A stretch of DNA of 64,000 nt from Parus major (lineage: Eukaryota > Chordata > Aves > Passeriformes > Paridae), in assembly GCF_001522545.3 (NCBI RefSeq), contig NC_031791.1:3557895-3621894 (forward strand). The letters are read 5' to 3'. Of this stretch, positions 12,101 to 24,435 are shown piece after piece (the stretch's first letter is position 1; each line of letters opens with the position of its first letter). Made by a program: the position numbers and the translations under genes. The notes beneath the pieces are model-generated. The model saw nothing but the letters and a program-made list of their open reading frames with translations. It was not told the origin of the DNA and searched no databases.

Positions 12101-15100
12101 GTGAGAGAAATTAGCTCAAAAGTATCTCATTGAAATAAAAAAATGTTAATTGAAGAAGTTTTTACTCTAAATTTAAAAGGCAAATGTCTTCAACAAAGCA
12201 ACATGAGCGATTAAATAATTTCAATATACATGAATGACTTTATCAAATTAATCTTTCATTTGAAGACTATAAATATAGTAACATTCACATTTGTGTATTC
12301 TAGAAATGCAGGGGGTTTGGTGGAGTTCCTGTTCCTGGTTCCATGTAGCTCTGGGCTGGATCCTTGTTCCCTTCTGCACCATCTGCTCCGTGTCTCCTAC
12401 CCCAGAACTGCCCCACGTGCCACTGTAATGTTCCTTGTCAGATGACAGATTTTGGGGAGCTTTAGTAATTAGGAACTCCACTCTCATCAAGGAAAATAAT
12501 TAGTGTGAATGCTTGTGGTTTACTAAAGCAGCTCTATTAAAGAGAGTAACAAGCTTTTTGCAGCAAAAAAGGAGGGACTAAGCAGGCCTTGGTGAGTAAA
12601 TAAAGCTGTAATCAGTGTGATTAATTTAAAGTCTCAGGGAGGCAGGAATTGGACTGATATTCCAAAAGTCTCACATGTCCCATGAGATCTCAGAAGAAAT
12701 CATTCCACATTTTAGGGCTAACACGAGGCCTCATTAATTGTGAACAATACAAAGAAGTAAAACCTGACAAATGTAATTTGCTATTAATTTTCTCTGAAAC
12801 ACAGATTTTCATGAGTGTTTTCATGGGGCTCCTAAAAAAAAATCTGTGTATGTTTCCTGGCTAAAATAAATTCAAGAAAGGTTTAGGAATGGACTGGCTT
12901 TTAAAACCCCTCTCTCATCTGCATTTTTTCCCCCCTGGCACTATTATGGGGACTCCCTTGTGCTGTTTCTGTTGCTTAAGAAATCTGTGCTACTGGTATT
13001 CCTTCTCTTACACCTGAAATTTGGCTTTCCTCCACAGTTAATTTTGGGATACAACAAACCCTTAACAACTGAACAGGAACTTGGACTGTAAATCGTAACC
13101 AGCTTTAATTTAGTTCATTTCCCACTGGTGACTGATGGTTTTATGGTGCTTTACTGCACTTCATAATAATTTAAAGCAGATATTTAGCATGTCTATAAAA
13201 CTTCTTTCATGATGTTCAGAACGGAAGCCATGTAAATACTCTCTGGGTTTTTGGTTGAGTTACAAACTGTTGACAAGTCAATCTACAAAATAATTACTGG
13301 GGTGGAGGAGTTACTGAATCCCTTTGCTCACGGGAACCCATTTATGGGGGGTTCTCAGTTTTCTCTGATTAAATCCAGACAGGCTTAATGCTGTAACCAG
13401 TCTTTGAACCTGGGAAACATCCTGATAATGTTTCAGTCTAGAAATGTCACGTCAGACTAATCTTTGGTATCCTTTTGCTGCAGAATACAAGGAATTAATA
13501 TTTTCCATTGATTAAGTATTTTTCATTCCTTCTCATTTTTCTAGTGTTCCTAGCATTCTCAAATTTTCTCCTCAGCAGATTTTAGTGGAAAAAAAAAATC
13601 ATTTGAGTGACTTATAACTGATGATTTCCATGACAATTATCTGAGAATAAACACCTCTGATTGCTGGGTCTTTCCCTTTGCTCAAGGCAGAGCTCAGGGA
13701 AGTTCTGAGTGATTTGGTGCAAATCCAGCAGTCCTTGTCAGTGAAACCCTGGGTGCACCCAGGGCTGAGTAGTGAGGTGAAACCTCCTTCTCGAATTGCA
13801 GCTAGGATCCTGCTCATTCCATTGTGTTTCTCTGAGTTTCCTCTTGCTGAATGCGGTAAAATTGTGTCCCGGCTGATGAAAATAAATATTCCAGTGCTGT
13901 GTCAGTTGGCTGTGGCACCCTGGAGAGAGACATGGCATTTCCAGCAGACATCTGAGCCGGGAGAAGAAAAACAGACCCTAATTGAAAATACAGCTGCTTA
14001 AGGACAGTCCTGATGTGGTCCTGGCAGCCACTGGAGACATGGAAATGCGGAGGGTCAGTGGCTGCATGGGCACAGGCAGGAGTGATGGTATATGTCAGGC
14101 CTTGGGTGACCTCTGGAGAGACTCTGGTCAGACCAAGGTCAGCCTTCAGTGGGAAACCAGATAAAAACCTGCAGAAAAAGCATAATTCTAAATTCCAATC
14201 TTAAAATGTATTAAATTGTCACTTTGCAGTGTTGCTGGACTGGCTGTGGCTCTTGAGAGCATCCTGCCCATGCATTGCCAGCTCATCTTCCACTGGATAT
14301 GGATCCGGGGCATCCCCTGGCTGCTACTTTCCTCCCTGCCACGCTCCTGAAAACACATTCCCCTTGAGAGGGAATTTCATTTGCAAGCCTCCAGGTTTTG
14401 GATTATCTTTCCCAATCCCCTGCAGTATTATGAATTATTTTCAAATTTAACTTGAGTGTTTCTGTGAACCTTGCCCATGAACTCTGCAGTAATTTGTGTT
14501 GTAATGGGAAGGGCAGCACAACATGGAAAGAACCTTTCCATAAATAAATGCTGTATGCTGGGGAGCACCTGCAGCAGGAATGAAAAATCAGAGGCGATGG
14601 GGCTATTTCAGCAAGTTCAAATTCCAACCAACCTCCTTTCAGTAGAGGAAAATACCATTCCAGTACCTGCTGTTGTGTTCATTTGCACTGGAGAAGGATC
14701 AGCGTTTGCATTAGGTTCTCCAAATTTTGATAACCTCATTTCCCCGAGGGAGTTTTCGGGCAGGATAATGTATAGCCCCATGTTGTGTGTTCTGAATTCC
14801 ATTTGTGAGAGATCAGGATTTTATTGCCAGAGCAGCATTTAAAAATTGCTCTCTCTTTTCTTGGCTTTGTGGGAATTTACAGGCCCAGAGAGGAAAGAAA
14901 AGGATTTTTTGATAAGATGTAGACTTGATTTTATTTATTAGTTTTGATGGGAATCTTTACCCCATGGATAAATCTTGCTAGTTATAAAAAGTAGTTGCTG
15001 AAAATGCCTGGCACCTTCCTGCAGTGGAGCTGGAGCTGCCAGTGCAGGGTTTCCCAGCACAGGAAGGGCTGTTCTGGAGCTGAAACACCTGGTGGTCTGA

Positions 15101-18100
15101 GTGCCCAGCCACCAGCATCACCAGGCAGACAGCTCCAAGGGTGAGGGCTCAGCTTTTCCTAAAAAGAGGACGTCTTTGAGGCATTTTAAGGTTTTTTTCC
15201 TTTTTTCCTGCCTTTATTCCATCATCAAGCAGCTGCTGGGGCAGCTGAATTATGCTCAGGTACCTCCCTGCAGCTTCCTGGATCCCTGCAGCTCCTCTGT
15301 TCCTGCAGATGGATGATGTGCCTCAGTGGCTGGAACAATTTCCTCTTTACTCTCCTCCTTTTTACCCTCTTCCTTCTCCTCTTCCTTGCCCCAGGCACTC
15401 TCTTGGCTCACTGCACCATGTTCCCTGTGGTGCCAGATTTCAGGCAGCAGGATTTCTAGGAATTGCTTCGGTGAGGCTGGGGAAGCTGGAGGTGAGAGCA
15501 GACATTGTTCAGTGCACGCTGGGCTCCTGCTCCAGGCCAGAACCAATTTGGGGGTGTCTGGGCGATCCCCACTGTTGGGCCAGCTCTGTCCCTAAGCTTG
15601 GAATGTGTATCAATTTACCCCATGGAATTTTCCACTTGTTTTTTATTTAATCAAGCATCTCTCAGCATGTCTCCTGCTCATTGCTCTCCTGAAGGATTGA
15701 GGCACTAAGGCAAATTGGGGGAATTATTCCTGGGACAGTGGTTTGGGCTGTTCCACTCCAAGCCAGCTATGGGCTGAGATCCTGTAAATGCACCTGTTCC
15801 TTTCCTGAAGCATTAAGAGAAGAACTCATTAATTCCTTATTGCTGCTAATTAATCCTCTGTATGGTTTCTCATGTTTATGAGCAGATGAACTTTCCCTCA
15901 TTGACGTCTTGAGAACATTTAAGCCTTTTGTGTGGCTTAATGTATGAAATGTAAATCATCACATTTCAAACTTCCCAGTTACCAAAGTATTCAGTAATTA
16001 ATTGATATTCCTGTGGTACGAGCTAACTGGATGTTGGTTTTCTAGTCCTGCTTCACTTTGTGTATTTTCATGTCATATTGCAAATTAACTCCAATTTCCA
16101 TATTTTTCTCTGAACACTTTCAGAGCCATGGTCCCTGTGAGGCTGCTCTCTGAGGTCCCTTTGTGCACACGAGTGACCTTTTAAGAAGTGTTTACTCCTT
16201 CCCTTCTCCCCTCAAAGCTCCACTCTTCAAACCCAGCCAAAGAATGGCAGCACTGGCTCCACAAATCTCATCCAACTTGCTGCTTCTTGGTAGCAACTGG
16301 AGGTAAATGCATGTTCCCTTCCCTCTGCGGGTAATGATGGGTTGAAACTCCCTGTCCTGCCTCCACTTCCTTTGGCAGATCTTTGGGAGCTTATATAATC
16401 TGGCAGTGATCTTCTGTCTAAACCCTGTCCAGCATTTTGTGCAATAAACTTAATGGACTTTTCCATCTTGGAACAGCTGAATTCTTTCAGAGCAGCTGCT
16501 CTGGTTTATTGATGGGCTCATTACAGCACTGCCACTGGCCCAGGAGGGACTTCGTACATATCCCAGCGTGGGACATAAACTGGGCATTTCCAGATGATCC
16601 TGCTGGAAGGCTGGGAGCCCCAGTGGCTGGGACTGATAGCTGGGATTGCAGGAGCCCAGCCAGGGAGCTGGGGACATGGAACTGGTGAGTGCAGGGGAAG
16701 CCAGAGGGTAGAGGCAGTGTGCCAAGCCCCAGCTGGCCAGCAGGAATGCTGTTCCATGGTTTCCTGTGGGATCTGTGTCTTTTTGGGGTAGGAGATTGCA
16801 TTGAGAGGCTGAGCTGGGGGTCTGTGAGTCCATGGAGCCCTGCCAGGGAAAGTGACACTTCTCTAACTACTACATTTGTAGAAAATCTAAACAATTTGAG
16901 ATTGTTTTTAAATTTTCTTTGGAGGGCTTGTAATGAAAGTGATTCCCACCCCAAGCAAGAACATTGCCCTTTCCACACAGCTCTGTTGTTTACTTCATCC
17001 ATCATCCTTGCTCAGGAGCTCGATTCATAGGAGTGCCCTGACTGCTTGCTTGGGAACGAAAATTGAAATTTCAGTTCTTGTCCTTGCCTACAGAAGTCAC
17101 CTGGCCTGGGTCCATCAGTGAGCTGGTCTAGACTGCCTCATCAGACCAAGACTTTCAGGGGAATAAAAATTCCAGCTTTATTTTCTGAAACTGTTCTGCA
17201 GCAGCCGCCTCAATCACACTGTGATAGAAAACATTCAGGATTGCACTTGTTTACAGGGCCTTTCTAGTGATCAGCATCTCCTGGGAAAAAAGCCTCAAAG
17301 GAAAAGGTTTCCAAATCTTGTATTTAACATTCATGGTCATTTTAATAGTTCTTTCAGTCCCAGCTGGCACACTCGGACCCACATAACTGCTCTGTCTTTG
17401 CAGCCAAGCTGGAGGAGATGGGAGTGAGAGGAAAAGCCTCTTGCAGCCAGTCTGGAAGGGACAGGTCCTCCGAGGAGCATTTGGAGCACAGGCTTTAGGA
17501 TAATTAGGGCTCGAGTTTGGGTGAGCAGGTGCCAAAGGCTGCTCTGTCCAAACTGCCCCTAACCCAGACCACCGTGTGCTGTAAATCCTGTTGAAAATAA
17601 ATAACTGAGCCCACAAACTAGTGATTCAGCCCTCAGAACCTCAGATGGTTTTGTTTGTGTTATTTCCATTTGCCTGGGTAATCAAATTTGTTGGAATTAG
17701 GGGTTTGTCTAGATAATAACGTTTTCTCACCCTCTGGCAGGGGAGCAGGCCGCGGTGAATGCCGATGTGCCGAGTGCTGCATGGATTGGAATAAACTGGC
17801 CCTTGATAGCATCAATTACCCACTCCTGATGGATGGCTGAGTGCAGGCTGCCAGCTCTGGATTGCATGGGATCAGCCACTCTGATAGAAATGCTCTGAAG
17901 AAAATGCAATTCCAGCGTTGGTGGAGAGCTGTGCACATGGAGGGAACCCACAGTGATGCTGGGGACAAGCCTGGCAGCCCCTGTGGGCCCTGGGCAGTGG
18001 CAATCTGGCCAAAGCCCCACTGGTGAGAGCATTCTGCTGTGTCAGGCCGCTTGGGAATTGCCTCTTCGCCGGTATTAAATGGGGATTGCTGGAGCTGGGC

Positions 18101-21100
18101 CCTGCCAGAGACATGGTGACAGCAACAGGAGCTCCTGTACTGGCTTGTGCAACACCTTGGGGGCTGTTCCCTGTAGCTCTGAGAATAAAGCCTTTTGATA
18201 TCGTTTTCATAATTTTTAGCCATTTTCCCAAGAAAGTAACTATAAACATAGGTATTTATACATTCCATTAAAGATATACCTTTTGATGGACATCTCTCAC
18301 GGCCAGTGTGATTGGGAAGGTGTTAACTTGACTATTCAATCCTTGGTCATTGTCAAAAACCTATACATACTGAAAGAACAAATAAACTGAAAGAAAAAAT
18401 AAACATTTCCTGTCTGACAATGACAGCTCCCCACCTGGTTCTCCAGGGGGAGGCTGGGGAATGACGAATAGTGGCTGTGGTTTGAGGGTGTGAGTGTAGG
18501 GTATGGCTCAGTCGTGTTATGCCTGAGCCCAGCCCTGTGAAGACTCCTGAAGTGGGTAATTGGTGCTCTTGTGTGGTTCTGTGTCTGCAGCAGCCACACC
18601 TTGTTCCAGCTTCCCTAAGGCTGCTCAGCCCAGCAGCAGGCTGGGTGATGATCTCGAGGGTAGCCGAGGATTCCTGGCCACAGCTGCTGGACTCTGCCAG
18701 CCCCACGCACACAGGGATGCTGCCACCACATTCCCAACCAGGAGGGGAGCAGGGCCTCTTTCTGCTCCCCACAGGCCTGCTCCATGAGCTTGGGAGTCTC
18801 TTCCCATCCAGGGACAACTTCAGGGAGGTTTGAGGGTAGAGTTCTGTGTCATGGACACACTGGTACAGCAAGGGAAGCTGGAAATTAGACACGTGTGTAT
18901 GGATAGACTTTGAATCCTGAAGTGTGAGCAGGGCTGGAGGCATGGTTATGTTGCTGATCATCAGAGGATCAGAATCCCTGTATTATCCCAGCTATCCCAG
19001 TTGTATTACCTATTGTAGCTGCATGATCTGCAGGATGGATTTGGATTAGTGGTGTAGTAACAACTTGCTGAGCAACCCCTGGTTCCTCCAGCCTCTCTAA
19101 TGCTGCTGTGAGCCAAAGGAATTGTGTGTGCCCCCATGTTCTGCTCCTGAATGAGGATACAAAAATGGCAAAGCCATTAGCTTGGAGCACATTTCTTAAT
19201 GTGGCATAAGCAGCTAAAGAAGATGTATTTATGCTCCTTCATTTTCAATTGATAATCTCAAGAGTGAGAAACTGGTAATAAATTCCCTCTCTGGAGCTAC
19301 TCTCCCTCTAGCCCTACCACAGAGGGGAAGAACAGCTCATTTGCATGAGATAATGAAACTGCAGTGAAATAGTAAAATTGCAAAGCAACTTTGTTTTAAT
19401 AATGACAGATGCTTCTTAAACACTTCAATTATGTCTCTCCAAGGCCACAGAAAGGGAGAGCAGTATTCCTGAAATACTTGGAATAAAACTCATTCTTTTT
19501 CCACAACATCTCTAAGTGAAATGTTTCAAATTTCTAAGAGAAATTGTTTAAATGAAAGCATTTGGCTTTTTCCTGGCACAAATCTTGCCTGTTTCAGATC
19601 CTGAGAGGGGACAGGTGAGTGCTGCCAGGCAGGTCACTCTCCTGGAGGTGGGGTGGTGTGGGCTGTAGGCCCTGGGGTGCTGGGAGCCACATTTTCTTGT
19701 GCTGTCCTATGGGAGTTGTAAAAATGGTGCCAATTTCCATGGTTCACAGCCCTTCAGTGACACAGAGTCGGTACCAGCCTCAACTTCCCCGAGCAAAACT
19801 GGCTCCCGAGGTGCTGCAGACACTTTGCTATAAAAAAGCAGCAAATGGCACATCCAACAAAACACAGGGAACAAGATAAACACATTAATGGAAAAAAAGC
19901 CATTATGTGAGCGCACAGCGTGCATGGAGAACAGGGAGAGAGATTGTGGGCAGCAGGAGAGGATGGAAATAAGACAACTAGTGCTGAAGGGTAAAGAGCC
20001 TCAAAGACTGAAATGGTCTGTGACTGAAATCTTTCTGCATCACGCTGTTGTATTTTCTACAGTGATTCTCTGACCCTGTCCTCTGCCCCCTTCCCTCCTC
20101 TGATGGTGCCCTTTGCCCTTCTGCTGGGTACCCGCCCTGGTTCCTCCTGCCTCCCTTTCAGGCCCATGGAAAGAAACCTCTTCAGATCTGCTCTCCCCTC
20201 AGCCCATGAAGTCTCTGGGCTGCGAGGTGTTACCTGTGTCACCGTCACTTTGCTAATTTATGACAACCATTTCATGGCACATTATATCCAGAGCCCATAT
20301 GTCACCTCACCGCTGCCAAAAGAGTTCTTGTTTACTAAGCTGATGCTTTCAGCGTGCTCAGAGTGTGCTAAATAGCACCATCGATACTACTTAAAATAAA
20401 AGGTGTCAGCACCTTGTCTGCCCCTGCAGGTTGCTCAGTGCTCTCAGCTCTGAAATGTCCCTGAGCACTGACACCTCAGGCTGAGCTGCTCCTGCCACTG
20501 CCTGCTCCTGCTCTGATCCATCCCTGCCACTCTCCTGTGCCCCATCTCCCCACGAGCAGCTCTTGGGGCTGCGACAGCAAGGCACTTCTTGGTTGGAGAA
20601 GGATGACACGCTTTCAGGGTTTTTAATGCTCTTAATGTCTGGGGTTGCCAAGGAAAGCTGGGGGTGCCTGTCTGCAGCTGCTGGCGCCACCCAGCTGTGT
20701 GAGGAGCAGCTCCTGGGGCGTGCAGAGCCCACAGAGAGCCTGTTCCTGTCCCCCAGGGCAGCTGCACCCCCAGGATGTTCCCATCACTGTACTGAGCTGA
20801 CAGGGCCCTTTTGCTGATGGACCAGGCTCTTGCTCTCCTCCCTTTCCTTGCCTCTCTGTGCTGGACAAATCTTTCAGTTTCTTGGTGTTTTGTATCTTTC
20901 CCTGTTTACCTGGGCACAGCTGTCTAAGCCAGAGGTTCTGCTTTTTCTAGTTAAAAACATAAAATTAGTGCACAACTCCAGTCCTATGGGAACTGACAAA
21001 GGTCAAATAAGATATTTTCGGCTTCAGGCATGAGCTTGAGCCTGTGTGAAACCAAGTCACACAACTTTCTCAGACTGGCCTGAGAATTGTGGCCTGGGAA

Positions 21101-21230
21101 ATCATAAAGAGGAATCCAAACCGTCCTTGGAGAGGGAAAACAACCTCTGCAGGTGTTGTTTGGATCCTTGTTGTTTACTTGGAAGAAAAGGTCAAGGGGT
21201 GGTGTTCCTACTTGTCCAATGATGGTGATG
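9179..21230. other. 12-kb gene-free stretch
   Basis: I find no gene, RNA gene or clear transposon in this stretch. Open frames up to about 200 codons occur (for example on the minus strand at 18353-18961) but have no domain, no splice context and no homology that I recognise. AT-rich tracts at about 11,900-12,300, 13,080-13,270 and 19,200-19,450 could be conserved noncoding DNA around GRIK3. This can only be decided by alignment with other birds. Confidence 0.5.
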
Positions 21231-21365
21231 TGTTGGTGTAACAACCAGTAAGAGTTTTACTTCTTGGACCTTCTTGTAACTGTCTATAAAAGAAGATCTG
21301 GAATACTAAAACTTGCTCTCTTGTGCAACTCAGCTAGAGAGTCTGTGCTGTGCTTCTGCCGTTCC
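21231..21365 (+). mobile_element. Possible older LTR interrupted by the provirus
   Basis: Begins TGTTGGTGTAAC and contains a TATA-like CTATAAAAGAAG at about 21283. Its sequence would continue at 29266 with AGAGCACAACA once the provirus and one TAAT copy are removed. TGTTG and CAACA form matching inverted ends. No target duplication was found around it and I do not recognise the family, so this is a weak proposal. Confidence 0.3.
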
Positions 21366-21369
21366 TAAT
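21366..21369. repeat. Target site duplication, left (TAAT)
   Basis: TAAT immediately before the 5' LTR, repeated at 29262-29265 immediately after the 3' LTR. A 4-bp duplication is typical of gammaretrovirus-type integrase. Confidence 0.8.
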
Positions 21370-21682
21370 TGTGATAAATGTGGCATTGGAGAAAAATTTG
21401 TGAAGGAGAATAAAGAAATATATGTTATATTTATAATGATATTTTGTTGGACTGTGCCCATCCCGGGTTTTGCCTCAGGATACAAAGATCCTTATAAAAG
21501 CCCCGTACCGCAGTCCCTCCTTCGTGGATTTGGGAAATCTGTACCTCTGGGTACAGACCCCTGTCCACCCGGCGCTGCGCTGATTTATTTATTGTGGTTT
21601 TTCTCTCATTGCTTATGATTGAAATTGTTTTATAATAAATCGCTTTTTATATTAACCCTATTTTGCTATTGCGTTTATAACA
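21370..21682 (+). repeat. 5' LTR (313 nt, U3 internally deleted)
   Basis: Starts TGTGATAAATG and ends TTTATAACA. A TATA-like CTTATAAAAG lies at 21491-21500 and an AATAAA at 21634-21639. Compared with the 3' LTR it lacks 28721-29018, where it has only six other bases (21437-21442). The downstream promoter, R and U5 match the 3' LTR with scattered substitutions and a small divergent block at about 21500-21515. Confidence 0.95.
21491..21500 (+). promoter_or_regulatory. 5' LTR TATA box
   Basis: CTTATAAAAG upstream of the presumed R region. It is conserved at 29067-29076 in the 3' LTR. Confidence 0.6.
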
Positions 21683-21686
21683 GATT

Positions 21687-21704
21687 TGGTGCCGTGACTC
21701 GGAT
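21687..21704 (+). promoter_or_regulatory. Primer binding site, tRNA-His
   Basis: TGGTGCCGTGACTCGGAT lies four bases after the 5' LTR. It is the reverse complement of the CCA-bearing 3' end of vertebrate tRNA-His as I know it. This is where minus-strand DNA synthesis would have been primed. Confidence 0.9.
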
Positions 21705-22411
21705 CGGAGAAAACTGCGGGGGAATCTCACTGCCCAGGAAGGGTACCCCCGCTGATTTTGGTGGCCTGGTGAGTTGAGAAACCCCCGTAGCTCGTTCCGA
21801 CATCCAAACTAAATTTAGGTTGAGATAAACCACAATAAAAAGGAAATGGATCCGGAGAAGAGAGCTCGGGAAGGCACGGAGCCTTCGGGAAGCCGCGGCT
21901 TGTTTCACTCGTAAAACATCTGTTGTGCACGAAGACATCCACGCAGGAAAATAGCTGTAAGTACTGCTGGTTGAGTGGGTGATCGGGCAAGTGTGTGAGA
22001 CGTGATCTGATCATGAAGCGAGTGTGGACTCCAAGGCCGCGGTTCCATCCTCCCGCGAGGGAATTGGCCGGCCGCGAAGGAAGCGATCTAGAGTGAAAGC
22101 TTTTTCTCGACACGCTTGTAAAAACCTGAGACGAAAGGGATCTCGGGGGACTGATCACAAGGGACTAAAAGGGGAAGGATACGTCCTGTCGAGCTCGGGA
22201 ACTGGTAAACCCTTTTAGTTAACGGATCAAGGTATAGGTCCGGAAGAGGATCAAAAGTGCCGATTACAGAAGACCTCAGCTCAGCTCCTGAAGGGTGAGT
22301 ATCGGCAAAGTTTGATTCCTCGGGTAAGCGCGAAAAAGTCACAATGCAGAAACAGAAACAGACTCACAGAGGAGTTGAAGACTGGTAAGAAATCTTATAT
22401 ATTTGCAAAAT
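21705..22411 (+). other. Proviral leader
   Basis: About 700 nt between the primer binding site and gag. This is the position of the splice donor and packaging signal in related viruses, but neither could be pinned down by eye. Short frames here are not convincing genes. Confidence 0.6.
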
Positions 22412-24116
22412 ATGGGGCAGAAAAAGAGTAAGCTTCAAAAAAAGACCACAGAGAAAAGCCCCTCTGATCAGGGGGAGGGATCACTAGACATCCCGCTGGA
22501 AAGCCCCTTGGGTTGGATGTTAAAACACTGGGAAGATTGTCCCCAGAGAAAGGGAGAATCCAAGGCAAAATTGATACATTACTGTATGGAGGTTTGGGGA
22601 GGACAAGAATTGAGAAGTCACCTCACTTGGCCAGTGTTAGGCACATTCGAAAAATGGACATGTAATAAATTATTCTCCTATGTGGAGAACAAAATCCCCT
22701 CGGATCCCGAGGAGAATGAATATGCTAAACTCTGGTTAAATGCCAGAGTAGGGCTATTCCCAATAAAACAAAAAGAAAAATGTGATTCAAGAGCTGAATC
22801 CTGGGAACCCCTCGACCACTTACCACCCCCATATCATGGACCAGCTGGGCCTTCCTCTATAGACCAAGTGGTGCCTTCAGCACCTTTGGGCTCCCGAGAC
22901 CAACCTGCTGAGTTGCATACATCCCGAGCGGGAAACTTGGCGCCGGCAGCTATGCCGGCAGCCCTTCCCCTGTCCCCGCCTGCGAACACCATAGCCACAG
23001 TAGCCTCTTCGGAGGTTTCTCCTGCGCAGGGCTGGGGATTACTCTATCTGTCCTTGCCGGTCCTGCCGCCACAACCGGTACCCCCCCATATAACAGAGGG
23101 GATCCCTCCTGTCAACCGGGTGATGGTGGAGTTCCCACAATTGATAAACGGGGAAACAACTCACAATCACCAGCTCCCCTCCTGCAAGTAGAACCCGTTT
23201 GAGAGCGAGAATGATGGATGATGAGTGGGGAGAGAGTGAAGAAGGGCACTGGTTGTTCCCTCTTAGGGAAGTACCGACGGCCCTGGGAGTGATCGGATTT
23301 GTGAATATACCCCTTAACACCGGAGACGTAAGGGCATTTAAGAAAGAGATGGGGCGGTTGTTGGATGATCCTTTTGGTGTGGCTGAGAGGTTAGATGAAT
23401 TTTTAGGAAGTAGTATTTATACCTTTGACGATCTTATGGCAATCCTAAGATCATTGTTTAATCAGGAGGAAAGAGAAATGATTAAACAAGCTGGTATCAG
23501 GGACTGGGACAGACGCAATCCACAGGGGACGCCAGGCAACCAGAAATGGCCTAGCGTAAGCCCGAGCTGGAATGCACAGACGGAGGAAGGCAGACGGAAC
23601 ATGGTAGATTTAAGGAGCATAATTATCCAAGGTATAAGAGAAGCGGTCCCTAGGGGCCAGAATATTAGCAAAGTTTTTGGAGAGTGTCAAGGGAAAGAGG
23701 AATCACCCACTGAATGGATTGAGAGATTACGGTGAAGTTTACAAATCTACTCTGGAACTGACCCAAACTCTCCTGTGGGGGAGGTTCTGTTAAAAACACA
23801 ATTTGTTGCTAAATCCTGGGAGGACATTAGGAGAAAATTAGAAAAGATCAAGGGGTGGCAAGATAAAAGCCTCCAGGAGCTCCTAAGGGAAGCTCAAAAA
23901 GTATACATGAGGAGGGAGGATGAGAAGCAGAAATTGCAGGCTAAAGTTTTAGTAGCTGCAGTAAAGGAGGTCCAGAAACAGAAGCAGGCACAAGGTAAGT
24001 TTAAAACACTGCCCAGAAAACCCCAAGGTTCTCACCGGGCAGCCCCGACCCCACGGAGAGAACCCCCTGAATGCTACTACTGTAAACCGTTCAGCGGAAT
24101 TGTAGACAAAGAATAA
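22412..24116 (+). pseudogene. gag: gag pseudogene (matrix, capsid, nucleocapsid)
   Basis: The first methionine that fits is at 22412, giving MGQ, a myristoylation-type start. The matrix part is open to a TAG at 23189-23191 and includes a PPPY late-budding motif at 22823-22834. The capsid continues in the +1 frame from about 23199, with a major homology region near 23636-23732 (PRGQNISKVF, then QGKEE). That frame has an in-frame TGA at 23733-23735 and resumes to 24116, ending in a lysine/glutamine-rich region and a nucleocapsid zinc knuckle that starts CYYC at about 24072. The reading frame is lost inside the knuckle, so its histidine and last cysteine are not in frame. The product would have been the virion structural polyprotein. 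At least three lesions make it non-functional. Confidence 0.9.
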
Positions 24117-24120
24117 AAGA

Positions 24121-24435
24121 CGAGAAAATTTTTCAGGAGGATTAGGGGTGTCGGGGGCTTTTCAATTTGGGGACCAGAACATCCAAAGAGCCCTTGATAA
24201 AATTAAAAAGTGGGCCCCCAATGACAGGAGGTAAGTTTTCTTGTGGATACTGGGGCGGAGAGAAGTACCCTGCAGAAATTGCCGTACGGATGTGTGGCTA
24301 GCAGAGAAAAAGTTTTTGTAATCGGTGCAAAGGGGGACCCCTTCAAAGTGCCTGTAATAAAGGATGTAGAAATAGAATCTGAAACTAAAATTTGCTTCTA
24401 CTAATCTGTTATTAGTAGAAGAAGCTGATTATAAT
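24121..24435 (+). pseudogene. pro: Retroviral protease remnant (pro)
   Basis: The aspartyl protease motif DTGA is visible at about 24247-24258, preceded by FLV. A later LLGRD-type segment at about 24438-24450 leads into reverse transcriptase. The frame is interrupted near 24390-24400, where the downstream part (LLLVEEADYNLLGRD) is in a different frame from the DTGA part. In gammaretroviruses the protease is made by reading through from gag; here gag is also broken upstream. Confidence 0.8.

Noticed and set aside
18353..18961. 202-codon minus-strand open frame
   Set aside because: No recognisable domain, overlapping frames on the other strand of similar length, and no splice or promoter context. 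It is chance in GC-rich DNA.
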